Below are positions 22,880 to 41,052 of a stretch of 64,000 bases of DNA, one piece after another (position 1 is the stretch's first letter; every line of letters begins with the position of its first letter). Source of the stretch: Pilasporangium apinafurcum (Eukaryota; Oomycota; Peronosporomycetes; Pythiales; Pythiaceae); contig BCKE01000018.1 of NCBI GenBank assembly GCA_001600495.1, positions 256,139 through 320,138 on the forward strand, given 5' to 3'. The notes under the pieces were generated by a model. That model did not search any database, had not been told where the DNA came from, and was given only the letters and a program-made list of their open reading frames with translations. Position numbers and translations under genes: made by a program.

Positions 22880-23146
22880 CAAACTGTATCATAGCCTTAT
22901 CATTATAACGATATCTAATAACCCAATTGTAAATAGTCGTCGATTATTGGACTTGCAATTTCGGATGCCACCAATATTCGTTAAGTTCGCATGCTGTTTT
23001 ATAGGTCCTAGTGGAACAGTATGTCACTATTCTGAAAAAAATGTGCCAATTCTTTGGTACATGTTTTCTGACTGGTGGTAGCTCTTCCTGGTCATTCCAA
23101 TCTGAAGCCATTCACCACTGTATGCAGCAAGACGGACGTGGTTAGC

Positions 23147-24250
23147 ATGGGCAAGAACACACGGAAGCAATACTCCGTCGCGGAGCTAGTGGCAAAAGCA
23201 GAGACATTCGTCGACCAATGCCAGCCGGAGCTGGCGGTGCAATTCTATGAAAAGGCGCTGCTACAGGAACCCAATAACACGCAGTTGCTTGACGTCATTG
23301 GCGAACTTTCAACAGAATTGGACAACCCGGAGCGCGCCATGGAGGCGTTCCAGAAGAGTATTTCCTTGGCTCCAGCCCAGAATCCAGCCAAGTGGCTCTA
23401 CGTGGCACAACTCGTGACGGGTGAAGATGCAGAAAAGTATTCAAACCAGGGCATTGCCTATTTATTACAGGAGCTGCAGCAGATTGACCCACAGGTGAGT
23501 GTGTGACGCAAGCACTCAACTAAAACTGGAAAAGAAGTGAAGCTTTTGCTGATTTACTAAGGTGTCTCTGTATTTATATAGTCACAGGAAGCGCTCATTA
23601 TCAAGAAGCAACTTGGTGACGCCTATTGCTCGTTGGGGGAACTATACATGACTGATTTGTGTGACAACGACGACGCCGAATCTCGCTGCGAAAGCTACTT
23701 CATGGAGGCCATGAAGTACGACATTGGCCTACCAGAATCAGTGCAGGCACTGGCAAATCTTCGTTTGACGCAACAGCGGAAGGAGGAAGCGATACAGCTT
23801 CTAGACGAAGCGTACCGTCGATTGCAGGAAAATTGCGACGAAAATAGTATGCCATCGCTGGAGTTCCGGATTTTCACGGGTAAATTATTGATTGAGGTAG
23901 AGAAGTACGAACAAGCCTGCGATATTTTGGAAGGCGTGATGCAGGAAGATGATGAAAATGCTGAGTTGTGGTTCCTTGTGGGCACATGCTATCGTGCCAT
24001 GGACGACCTGAGCAATGCGCTCGAGTTCTTTGAAAAGTGTGGGCAGATGCTGAAGAAGCTGAAAAAGGAATTGCGAGACGATTTTTATTTGCAGGACCAA
24101 CTAGAAACTGTAGACGAAACAATTGTCGCGCTGAAAGAAGCGATCGCGAACCGTCCAGATGAGCCAGATGATGATGATGATGATGACGATGAGGAAAATG
24201 ACGAACACGCAGAAAACCCGGGTCAGGAAGACGTCGAAATGGAGGAGTAG
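23147..24250 (+). CDS. TPR protein, Acl4-like ribosomal protein uL4 assembly chaperone, 2 exons, 338 residues
   Basis: Exons 23147-23494 and 23582-24250. Start chosen at MGKNTRKQYS because the frame continues upstream only with atypical sequence. Tandem tetratricopeptide repeats run through residues about 12-280: QPELAVQFYEKALLQEPNN, NPERAMEAFQKSISLAP, RKEEAIQLLDEAYRRL, KYEQACDILEGVMQEDDEN and DLSNALEFFEKCGQ. The last 45 residues are a run of Asp/Glu (eight Asp in a row, then EEENDEH-like sequence). TPRs followed by an acidic tail, with this length, match Acl4, the dedicated chaperone of newly made uL4 (Rpl4) that delivers it to pre-60S ribosomes. A general TPR co-chaperone is the alternative. 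It is convergent with the BEACH gene, with 91 bp between stops. Confidence 0.75.
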
Positions 24251-24341
24251 AGAGCAACAATGGCGATAGATTCATTATATATATCATCAATCAATATACA
24301 ACACGCGTGCTTCACTGTCAGTTCCTGCCATACACATGTAT

Positions 24342-32417
<8,076 letters not shown>

Positions 32418-32778
32418 TCTGTTTCTCAGTCAATTGCCGTCTCCTCGATCGGTTCTTCTTGGTCCGGCCATCAACCACAACTTCAAAATGCCGTTTCCAC
32501 ACTGAAAATACTCGGAACCATCCTATCTAATAGCATATATCCAGCGAAATATTCTCTAGTGATGATGCATTTCATAAACACGTTTCATTTTAATCTGTCT
32601 AATACAGTGCGGTATCAACTTCAACTTGGTGACTCACGATTTGATTGTGGAAATTGCAGCAGTAGCTTATTGCTCTTGGTCGTTCCATGGTCTCTGATTC
32701 ATTAATATGGTGTTACAATATGTTGAATGATAGAAATTGGCTTTGACGCATGGGATACCGCATTGCTTTGATAGTGTT
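32418..32778. promoter_or_regulatory. Promoter region of the BEACH gene, 361 bp
   Basis: Between the BEACH start and the stop of the next gene upstream on the same strand. No coding content. The sequence immediately before the BEACH ATG carries stops in frame, which supports the start. No recognisable promoter element. Confidence 0.45.
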
Positions 32779-34697
32779 TTATGCTGCAGACATTGACATA
32801 ATGGACGCAGCATGTTGAACATCCATGACCCGAGCATTTTTGGGACTGAATAGTTGAGACGCGTCGTGCAATTGCTCCAGGCGCATTCTATCACAAAATC
32901 AATCATTTAGTGAGTGAGATAGTCGGCCCACGACATTATTGTTTAAGAATACGTACAATTGGAGATTGAGTTCTCCCCGCAGATCCTGTATAATACGACA
33001 ACTTCGTCTGCGATCGATCTATACAAGCAAATCAATGTTTGTTCAGGTAACACAAATCAAAGATCTTCGCCTCAGAGGAATAAAGCTATTATATATACCG
33101 AGTGCTGGGTTTTCTCATCACACAATTCCTTCTGCAAGCATCCGATCGTTACCGAAGCGGCAGATAATTTGTTGTCTGTATCTTCAAGTCGACTCTCCAG
33201 CCACGTGCAGCGAGCAATACTGACTTCCAACTTCGCTTGGGTTTCCTTGAAAACTCACAGAAGAAAACATTAAATGCGTGATAATATTTAGCAACTTCGA
33301 CCTCGTAATTACCTCCAAACTATCAAGTTTTTTTCGCAGATTCGAATTTTCCTTTCGCTCAGCCGTTGCTTTTGCATGCAACTTTTCGCTTCTCTCCTCC
33401 GCTTGCAACCAATACTTTGCTCGCGACATGGAAAGTTTCTGCAGAGGAAATATCTTAGAGTCCCTGCCAAAGAGAGGAACGTGCAGGGAAGATCTGTCAT
33501 ACTTTAAAATGCTCCAGCTCAGCATTTGCTGCTCGAGGGCTGGCAATTGCAGTGAGTGATGTCTTGGAAAGTCTCAAACCGAGAGGCATAATCAGATCTT
33601 TACGCTCTTCGCAATGACTACATTTTTCGCGACGTAGATACTCCAGCTGCGTGTCTTTATCATTAACTTCTCGTTCTTTGCATGCGTGTTTGATAGACTG
33701 GAGTTCGAACTTGAGTTCCATTACCTATCATTTCGGATGAATTTGATTAATCCGTTGGCAAGGATAAAGAGAAGAAGCCATTTCCCCCCAACCTGCTTCT
33801 CCCAACCAGCGCATTTTTGGCGTAGCACCTCCAATTGCATCTCTTTTGTCGAAAGTTTGGATAGCAATTGCTGAATATATTGAGCTAAACGTCATTGAGC
33901 CAAACATGATCTATGACTGATAGTCATGTGCAATACCTCTATGTCCTCGTAGGCGGTACGTGAATTCTAGGGACGTCAAAGTATAGTTAACTTCGAATAT
34001 TTCCAGGCACAAGAAGCCTCAACGATTGATTGCATATCATAATTCGTGCTTACTTCATGGTGCTTTTTTCTTGATATTTCACTGTCATCCATTGCACCAC
34101 TAAAGATGGACCCGCGCCTTCCTCCATAATCACTTGCACTCCGCTCCCCTACGCCTCTACTGGTTCTCTGTGTGCGATCTTGCAACTGAATCATCTGCAC
34201 CAAACTCTTGAGTGACTGTACTTGCTCCTGCAGAGCCTGGTTATGTTCTCGCAGCTCTTGCACCTCCAACGGCACGCGTGTTTGTGCCGCCGCCGCTTTT
34301 GCCTTGTCAAGTTCGCGTTCTTTGCGATGCATGTCGTTTCGTAGAGCTGCAATTTCGCGCTGCAATTGGCGTTGATGTGCGCATGCCTCTTTCCGCGCCG
34401 CTCGCTCCAGCGTGAGCTGTTCCTGCAGCTTCTTCGTAACGCCCATGATTTTACGAAATAGTTGACACATGACTGCAACCGCCTCGTTGAAGGTCGCTTG
34501 AATGTAGCCATTATGAGATATTGTATACCTACCAAATATTCCATCGTTCTCAGCCTTAGCAGATCATTGTAGCGCTGATAAATTGGACCGTAAAAAGCAG
34601 TGAACGCTCTGATAGGGTGTTGACTATTGCATTTGTTGCTCTTCATGTGCGAAACGATGTCAATGATGAAATTTGCGCATACATTACCATCACTCAT
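32779..34697 (-). CDS. Coiled-coil orphan protein, 9 exons, about 461 residues
   Basis: Inferred exons: 34697-34529, 34496-34054, 33966-33937, 33870-33793, 33724-33503, 33438-33313, 33245-33099, 33018-32957 and 32887-32779; all junctions keep frame. The first 75 residues are an ordered helical head (FTAFYGPIYQRYNDLLRLR, then EAVAVMCQLFRKIMG). After that nearly all is heptad-like coiled coil rich in Glu, Lys, Arg, Gln and Leu (for example QLTLERAARKEACAHQRQLQ and LRREKCSHCEERKDLI with two Cys pairs). A 30-base exon 3 encodes only ten residues. No signal peptide or membrane segment. I cannot name a family; cytoskeletal, centrosomal or flagellar proteins often look like this. The first ATG after an in-frame non-ATG stretch is used. 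Confidence 0.65.
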
Positions 34698-34805
34698 GCG
34701 CCACAATGATACTAAGAAGTATCTTTTATGGACCAGATTGTCTATTTACACTGGCCAGAAACCTCACACTCACTGCATCTCCATTTCCAAATTTGACTCA
34801 ACAAG

Positions 34806-35441
34806 ATGAAGACAGTGCCACGACTGAAGCTCACGTACTTTGACGGGCCAGGTCGTGCAGAACTCATTCGTCTCATCTTTGCGTTCGGAAATGTGCCATT
34901 CGAAGACAACCGCATCGGTGGTGAGTATGATCCAGTCGGTCAAGAAGCCATTCAGAAGCTCAAGCCAAGTTTACCACTGGGCCAAGTACCTGTGTTAGAG
35001 GTTGACGGTGTAATCTACGCGCAGAGTATCGCGCTTGCGAGATACGCCGCAAAACTCAGTGGTTTATACCCTCATGATCCGTTATTAGCACTGCGAGTAG
35101 ATATGATTTCTGACACGTTCCGAGATATTCGTAGCACTATGTGCGACATCAAGTGGATCGAGACCAATGAAGCCGTTAGGGCTTCCAAAACCAAGAAGTT
35201 TATGGAAGAAACGATACCAACCTCTTTTACTATGCTTGACAACCTCGTCCAAGGACCCTTCTTCCTGGGCGAGAAAATAACCTACGCCGATGTGGAATTG
35301 ATGGTCATCGTTAACTGCGCGTTAAAGCCAAACTTTCCCGATTTCAGCCCCTCTCCGTACACAAAGCTTGAGAATGTTATTGCCAACGTTAAGGCAAACC
35401 CAAACATTGCCACATATTTGTCCAAGCAGCAAACATATTGA
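34806..35441 (+). CDS. Sigma-class-like glutathione S-transferase, 211 residues
   Basis: Single exon. Thioredoxin-like N-terminal domain (residues 1-85) with LKLTYFDGPGRAELIRLIF, where Tyr11 is the expected glutathione-activating residue. VPVLEVDG has the cis-proline and QSIALARYAA the glutathione-binding Gln-Ser. The C-terminal all-helical domain includes FFLGEKITYADVELM, the conserved N-capping region of the GST fold. Sigma GSTs conjugate glutathione to electrophiles and act as peroxidases or prostaglandin isomerases. It is one of four GST genes within about 5 kb. The ATG is 108 bp from the divergent coiled-coil gene's start. The closest relative in the cluster is the inverted copy at 35577, judging by shared blocks such as LSGLYPHDPL. 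Confidence 0.9.
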   Translation: MKTVPRLKLTYFDGPGRAELIRLIFAFGNVPFEDNRIGGEYDPVGQEAIQKLKPSLPLGQVPVLEVDGVIYAQSIALARYAAKLSGLYPHDPLLALRVDMISDTFRDIRSTMCDIKWIETNEAVRASKTKKFMEETIPTSFTMLDNLVQGPFFLGEKITYADVELMVIVNCALKPNFPDFSPSPYTKLENVIANVKANPNIATYLSKQQTY

Positions 35442-35576
35442 TCTTGGTAGCATCAGTTACTGCTTCTATTACTGAGATAGTCGAAGAACAAAAATATTAA
35501 AGAGAGGGTAAATGCTTGAGAGCTTTATTGTTGGTGTCGTGCATACAGAAATATCAACACTCACTCCATTCAATGT
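35442..35576. other. Short convergent 3' region between two GST genes
   Basis: 135 bp separate the stops of the tail-to-tail GST genes at 34806 and 35577. The minus-strand frame runs close to the end, so the two transcripts may overlap at their 3' ends. Confidence 0.5.
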
Positions 35577-36308
35577 CTATTTCGCCAGGTACGCAGCGAC
35601 TTTGGGATCCGCTTTTACATTTTCAATGATCTTGGCCAACTTCGGGAACGTCGCGATCTGGAATTCTGCAAATACAGGCTCCAATTTGTTGGCGACAACA
35701 TCAAACAATTGCAAATCCGCAAGAGTCATGATGCTCCCCAAAAAGAACTTGCCGCGCACTGATTTCTCCAAAAAAATAAAGATTCTCGGGATTGTTTCTT
35801 CCAAGAACACCTTGGTTTTCTGTGCTTTCACAGCCTCATCTTTTTCACGGTAGCGAATGTCGCTCAGCGGTTGCTCTAGATCTCCAAACGTCCCCGCGAT
35901 CATGTCGACCATCAATGCCTCCAGTGGATCATGAGGGTACAGCCCACTCAACTTGGCCCCATACTTTGCGATCGCCATGCTCTGTGGATACATCACACCA
36001 TCAACTTGTAGCACTGGCACTTGGCCCAGTGGCATTGTGGGCTTCAATGCTGCCCAATCCGGTCGATTTATGCGGTCGTCTTCGAAGGAGATGCCGCCAT
36101 AACTGAACACCAACCGCGACAGTTCCGCTCTCCCTGGCGAATCAAAGTAAGTGAGTTTCAAATGAGGCAGCGGATCAGGTAGCGGCCATGTAGAGGAAAA
36201 GCAGCCGCTCTTTACAAATGATCCGAGGTCTGTTGTGAACAGTGCAGCGATCGTCAGCGAGAGTAGCGCCACGCCTAGCGCGAGGAGAGAGGAGTAGGAG
36301 AGCGCCAT
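35577..36308 (-). CDS. Membrane-anchored sigma-class-like glutathione S-transferase, 243 residues
   Basis: Start at ATG 36308 (MALSYSSLLALG). Unlike the other three copies, it has an extra N-terminus of about 50 residues. It begins with a hydrophobic segment (about residues 4-24: SYSSLLALGVALLSLTIAALF), then a short polar/proline-rich linker. The GST domain follows with LKLTYFDSPGRAELSRLVF (catalytic Tyr about residue 56), VPVLQVDG, QSMAIAKYGAKLSG and FFLGSIMTLADLQLFD. The domain is complete relative to the paralogues. The hydrophobic leader is either an uncleaved membrane anchor or a signal peptide, implying a secretory-pathway or secreted GST instead of a cytosolic one. It is inverted within the array. 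Catalysis is predicted intact from the visible residues. Confidence 0.88.
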   Translation of the reverse strand: MALSYSSLLALGVALLSLTIAALFTTDLGSFVKSGCFSSTWPLPDPLPHLKLTYFDSPGRAELSRLVFSYGGISFEDDRINRPDWAALKPTMPLGQVPVLQVDGVMYPQSMAIAKYGAKLSGLYPHDPLEALMVDMIAGTFGDLEQPLSDIRYREKDEAVKAQKTKVFLEETIPRIFIFLEKSVRGKFFLGSIMTLADLQLFDVVANKLEPVFAEFQIATFPKLAKIIENVKADPKVAAYLAK

Positions 36309-37507
36309 TTCCGAATGATGCAAATCAAGGATTGTGCAAGATCTAGATCAGTGTGTTTATCAGTACAGGGTATGTTTCATTTCGAAAACACGGTAGTCTG
36401 AGATGTGAGTAGATGCATTGTTCCATATGACGTCAAATGCAATGGGCCTGATGTTGAGGAGGTGGTATCCATGGCAAATTAGCATACTAAATATCGCAGA
36501 CAGTAGAAGAATTGCAGACCAGCGAGCCGTCTCTGCAAATGCATAGGAATGTTGGCAGGGATGAAATCCAACCCGCTGGTAATCACTGGTGGATCAACCA
36601 CCAAGGTGAATCGGATTGCGTAATCGAATGGATCTCGTCTTCCTGCAGTTGGTGAAACTCACAGACCAACGGCTGCATTGTGCACTTCTTGGTGATTTGC
36701 TCGGGAGAACGCACCATTATGGCCGCTCTAGAGAAATTCTAGAATGATCGACCGCGTTTTTCCCAGGAATATGACACATATGATAAGCTTAACAGTACAA
36801 AAAACAGCATACATCCAAGCTCTCCCTATTACACTTGTAAGACATCGCTCATTGTAACAGAGGCAGCCAAAAGCTCGTTGAACACCAACATTCTGCTAAG
36901 AAACTTTACTTGCACCTCATCGAAGTAATATCTGGGATCGCTGAGAAAAGTGCTGCATGTCAATCGGCTTTTACATCATGAAATGAAACACCGGAATACC
37001 TCAACGCCGGAATTTGTGATTCGAATAGTCTATCCATGAACATGAGCATTGTAGCTACGGCTAAAGGTGATATTTGCCATTATTGTAGGCTTTTTCTTTG
37101 GAGTTTTAGGAAAAGAGGTCGTCAATTTGACTCGCAGTACTCCTTCTACATTGCTGAGATTCGAGAGCATTACTGGTACCATATGTCGACGCGTGTACTG
37201 AAATAAAAAAGTTGTGGAAACATCCCGTAAACATGCACCCTGGTTGAACCAAGAGGTCTTGTGGGAGTCATGACGCAACTCTCTATATCGAATTGCAGGC
37301 TTCACCATCATTCATTTGCAGAGAACGCATCCTCAGTGAACTCAACCACGAACAGCGTTCAAAAAAATACGTCATCAGAGCAAATACTCACCAATTACAC
37401 TCACGACAGGCTGTGAGCGCTTATGCTCAAGCGGATTCTAGTTCGTCATTCTTCGATTGGCTTCGATCTACTCATTAGCAGAACCCTGCACTAACACAGA
37501 AATCGTC
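36309..37507. other. 1.2 kb between GST copies with coding-like debris on the minus strand
   Basis: No complete gene. Short minus-strand stretches look coding: a 3' splice-like TTTTTTATTTCAG near 37200 followed by about 55 codons to 37030 (YTRRHMVPVMLSNLSNVEG), then a frame with SDPRYYFDEVQVKFL near 36910, and DPFDYAIRFTLVVDPP near 36620. Stops and lost signals prevent one gene model. The last about 200 bp also hold the promoter of the GST at 37508. Nothing else recognised. Confidence 0.35.
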
Positions 37508-38119
37508 ATGTCAGCCCATCCAGAGTTGAGACTTCTTTATTTTTCAATTGCGGGTCGTGCAGAGCTCTCACGCCTTCTCTTCCACTATGGAAAGATCCCT
37601 TTCGTCGACGACCGTATCACTTTTGCTGACTTTCCCGCATTGAAGGATAAACTTCCACTGGGACAGCTACCGGTGTTGTATGTCAATGATGATGTGTACC
37701 CTCAGGCATTAGCCATCGCCCGCTATGCCGCCAAGTTGAACGGTCTGTATCCAACAGATCCGACTGAAGCACTGCGTGTGGATATGATAGTGGACACACT
37801 TGACGAGTTGACCGATCCAGTGTTCGATATTGTCTTTTTCGAAAAAGATGAAGCGGCTAAAGCGTCCAAAGCCAAAGCGTTCTTGGAGGAGCGTGTGCCC
37901 AAGACTCTCTCCTTTATCGAGACACTCGTGAAAGGTACATTCTTCATGGGTGAGAAGATGACGCTGGCGGACGTTCAGCTTTTCGATATGATCCAAAACA
38001 AGCTTAAGGCGGGATTCCCAGATGCATTCAATCTTGCGGCGTACCCAAAATTGGCTAGTGTGGTCGAGAAAGTGAAGGCAAACCCCGAAATTGCTGCGTA
38101 TTTGGAAACGAAAAAGTAA
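37508..38119 (+). CDS. Sigma-class-like glutathione S-transferase, 203 residues
   Basis: Start chosen at ATG 37508 (MSAHPELRLLYFS); a longer upstream frame has no GST sequence and its first codons look non-coding. Thioredoxin-fold motifs: LRLLYFSIAGRAELSRLLF with Tyr11, LPVLYVNDD with the cis-proline, and QALAIARYAAKLNG. The helical domain has TFFMGEKMTLADVQLFDMI. The residue after the first glutamine is Ala instead of the Ser found in the other copies (QALAIARY against QSIALARY), a possible change in glutathione contact. It is most similar to the copy at 39317, so the pair looks like a recent tandem duplication. Cytosolic; no leader peptide. Confidence 0.9.
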   Translation: MSAHPELRLLYFSIAGRAELSRLLFHYGKIPFVDDRITFADFPALKDKLPLGQLPVLYVNDDVYPQALAIARYAAKLNGLYPTDPTEALRVDMIVDTLDELTDPVFDIVFFEKDEAAKASKAKAFLEERVPKTLSFIETLVKGTFFMGEKMTLADVQLFDMIQNKLKAGFPDAFNLAAYPKLASVVEKVKANPEIAAYLETKK

Positions 38120-39316
38120 GCATTCTTATTACGATATATGCTTCATCCAAACTACCTCAATTGTATCTCTTGCCGCAAGGTTAAAACAATCACAATCATC
38201 TTTCTTCCATTGTTCATGCTCTTTGTCATTTAATGATGCATTCTTTGTGTTTGATTGCAGTGACTTGCTCTAATTTCCCATATTTTAGCACCTTTGATGT
38301 AGCGCGAGAGAATTCCAACTCTTTCCTCACCACCGGAGGAAAAGATGTTACCAAAATGTGTACAGATACCACACAATGCTGATAGCGAAGCCAAGCCAGT
38401 ATCACCATTACTGATAAAAAAATAGAAGACAAATGCTCTCTAGAAGCTGCTCAATCACTGACAATGAGACTCCTCGAATACAAGAACGTGCAGTGTATTG
38501 ATGTGAGAATCCTAGTAAAAAAATCGAAGTTGAAGTTGTGAAAGAAGCGAGCTACACCATTCTACCTATCTGCTTGCAGTGGCGTGGAGTGCTCTCTTCG
38601 CTATGTGCAATATATTGAAGACCCTCTTTCTCCTGTGGCCGTACGTTTGCTGAGTGCATTGCAAGAATGGAATGGTAGATACGATATGGTAATAGGAACA
38701 AATTGTGAGGTACACATACTCAATAGCGACCGATTGCGGAATGAAATGGTCTGATACACGGCATTTTGCATACCACATGGCCACATTCCTCTGAACGGTA
38801 CCGAAATGCACTTCCTGTATTGCTAATCACTATCATTTGGAATGCTAAGGTATTCCATAACCACACAACACATGACTCGAAACTATACGACAAGAACTAC
38901 GAGTTTCGAACAGCATAGCCTCCCTTAGTATCTTTATGCATCCGGGAGGCAATCATAACTGGAGATTTACCAGGACCAGTTTTGAGTTACAGGATGTAAG
39001 ATGGAACCAACTTATTCTCATTTATCCAGTGATTTTGAATCACTCTCAGGAAATGCATCCAAACCAACTGTTGATGGGTTCAATGGTGCAACTATACCGC
39101 TTGCTGAAAAGAATAGAGTATGCCAGTCACCATCCAACTCTCCATCCAGAGAATGATCTCCTTGACAATAGCAACATTACGTCATACATCCTGAGTAATC
39201 CAGCTGCAACAAATACGCAAACAGACAAAAGTTTCACTTCATGGCATCTAAATCCCGCGGAAATTCACCTAGCCTTGTTATTTTTCAGTCTGCTTTCATC
39301 TACATATTGAATACCC
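38120..39316. other. 1.2 kb intergenic region between the tandem GST genes
   Basis: 3' flank of the GST at 37508 and promoter of the GST at 39317. A 124-codon open frame at 38936-39310 ends only 7 bp before the next GST start and shows no domain, so I treat it as leader or non-coding. No RNA gene seen. Confidence 0.4.
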
Positions 39317-39925
39317 ATGGTTACCCATCCGAACTTGAAACTCACGTACTTTGCTGGCACAGGTCGTGCTGAGATCTCGCGTCTTCTCTTCCATTATGGC
39401 AAAGTATCCTTCGTCGATGAACGCATTAATGGCGCCGACTTTCCCGCATTGAAGCCCACGCTCCCCTTGGGACAACTTCCGGTGTTGCATGTCAACGGTG
39501 ATGTGTACCCGCAGAGTTTGGCAATTGCGCGTTACGCAGCCAAGTTGAGCGGGTTGTATCCAACAGATCCAGTTGAAGCCCTGCGTGTGGATATGATCTT
39601 CGATACGCTGGACGAATTGACCGACCCGCTTGTCGACATTGTCTTCATGGAAAAGGACGAAGTAGCTAAGGCGTCCAAGACCAAGACATTTTTGGAGGAT
39701 CGAGTGCCCAAGATGTTTACCGTTCTAGAAACGCTTGTCCAAGGTACATTCTTTATGGGCGAGAAAATGACGTTGGCGGACGTGCAACTATTCGATGTGG
39801 TTCAGAACAAGCTCATCGCGTGTTTCCACGAAGCATTCAGCCTCACTGCGTACTCAAAACTGAGTAGTATATTTGAGAAGGTGAAGACAAATCCAGAAAT
39901 TGCTGCATACTTGGCGTCGCAATAG
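39317..39925 (+). CDS. Sigma-class-like glutathione S-transferase, 202 residues
   Basis: Single exon. Start MVTHPNLKLTYFAG. Catalytic Tyr11 is in LKLTYFAGTGRAEISRLLF. LPVLHVNGD carries the cis-proline and QSLAIARYAAKLSG the glutathione-binding Gln-Ser. The helical domain has TFFMGEKMTLADVQLFDVV, nearly identical to the copy at 37508. Long identical blocks (for example YPTDP, EALRVDMI, DTLDELTDP) show the two are tandem duplicates. Role as for the other copies: glutathione conjugation or peroxidase activity toward reactive or lipid-derived compounds. Cytosolic. Confidence 0.9.
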   Translation: MVTHPNLKLTYFAGTGRAEISRLLFHYGKVSFVDERINGADFPALKPTLPLGQLPVLHVNGDVYPQSLAIARYAAKLSGLYPTDPVEALRVDMIFDTLDELTDPLVDIVFMEKDEVAKASKTKTFLEDRVPKMFTVLETLVQGTFFMGEKMTLADVQLFDVVQNKLIACFHEAFSLTAYSKLSSIFEKVKTNPEIAAYLASQ

Positions 39926-40362
39926 TAAGAATTGCTGCCGGCGTAGGCTGAAGTATCATGGTATGTCGCATTTATAGGCTCATCTAACTGCTCTAGTGAG
40001 GCACATAGCTGGACCAAATTCATTATTTGCTGTCTGCATGTAGCTCTGTTACTGCAAGTGTCGAGCTTGAAAGTAGCAATCTTTTCGTAATTTTCAACCA
40101 TAGGATAATCATTTTAGGTTGTTCATGAAGTCGCATGTTTCAGATTGTCTTCTGGTTCTATTTGGGCAAAATGACCTGCATGTACATCAAGGTACGAGAT
40201 TCGATATATGCAAACTACTATTGTAGCTATAAAAGGCGATTTGTCCGTGTTAGTTGCAGCAATCATCCTGTATACACGTCTAATATGAACGAGAGTATGC
40301 AGTCGATATGCTGCAACTGCAAATTCACTATCACGGGCTTCAGATCCGTCACACCGAGCCAT
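39926..40362. other. Convergent 0.44 kb intergenic region
   Basis: 3' flanks of the last GST gene and of the minus-strand membrane protein gene. No coding content recognised; short frames on both strands lack features. Confidence 0.45.
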
Positions 40363-41052
40363 TCATCCACATGTGGACGAGGTCGATTGATTTGACATAG
40401 ATATGGATGAGAATAACGCACTACCCAGTTCCTTGGTTGTCTTGACTCCCACACTTATCCATTCGGATGGAAATTGCATCGCCACCGAGACGAATATCAT
40501 CGAAATGGTTGCCGTCAACAGCAGCATTAGAGGCAGAGGCACCATCCAGTTTGCTTTTAGATCAGTTATATCTGCCTCGACACGCTGTAGCTTCTCTTTC
40601 AATGCAGAAACTTGTAAAACCAGCAAGTCTACTTTTTTCAACTGGACGGGGAGTAGTGTAAACCGATATATTGGTGTCCAAACCAACCTTGTCTCTTGCT
40701 GACGCCACTCCACACTCATGACAAGGACCAACGTCCCATTCTTGTTCTTGATCAATCCTATCGCAACGTGTCGATTTTTCTTCATGTTGATCAGTGCTTC
40801 TCCGCTTCGTTTTAGTCCAGTGATGAGAGCTTTCTGCACTGATCGCAATGGAATCGATAGCTTCATCGGAGCTGCGTTAGCAAGGTCCTTTTCGTCGATA
40901 GTGCACCACCAGGCTTTCCGAGTAGCACGTTCTTCTAGGAGAATTGAAAATCCTTCAGCATCATTCGAGATTTCAAAGTCATATACGTTCTCGTCCGCAA
41001 AGGGCGGGAACGATGCAGTTCCTCTCACAATACGATCATGCTTGTCACTCAT
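40363..41052 (-). CDS. Orphan protein with globular head, short coiled coil and single membrane helix, 229 residues
   Basis: Single exon, start MSDKHDRIVRG. Residues about 15-135 look like a beta-rich head (YDFEISNDAEGFSILLEE, KAWWCTIDEKDLAN, then RLVWTPIYRFTLLPVQ). A heptad-like helix at about 138-170 follows (LLVLQVSALKEKLQRVEADI), then one hydrophobic helix (about 175-195: PLPLMLLLTATISMIFVSVA) and a 35-residue Ser/Thr-rich end. There is no signal peptide. The helix lies too far from the C-terminus for a classical tail anchor, but a single-pass membrane protein with the head in the cytosol is likely. Head plus coiled coil recalls XRCC4/SAS-6-type folds; that is speculation. Function unknown. 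Confidence 0.6.
   Translation of the reverse strand: MSDKHDRIVRGTASFPPFADENVYDFEISNDAEGFSILLEERATRKAWWCTIDEKDLANAAPMKLSIPLRSVQKALITGLKRSGEALINMKKNRHVAIGLIKNKNGTLVLVMSVEWRQQETRLVWTPIYRFTLLPVQLKKVDLLVLQVSALKEKLQRVEADITDLKANWMVPLPLMLLLTATISMIFVSVAMQFPSEWISVGVKTTKELGSALFSSISMSNQSTSSTCG

Noticed and set aside
38936-39310. 124-codon frame ending just before the GST at 39317
   Set aside because: Not continuous with the GST frame, and no domain or signal; probably 5' flank of the GST gene.
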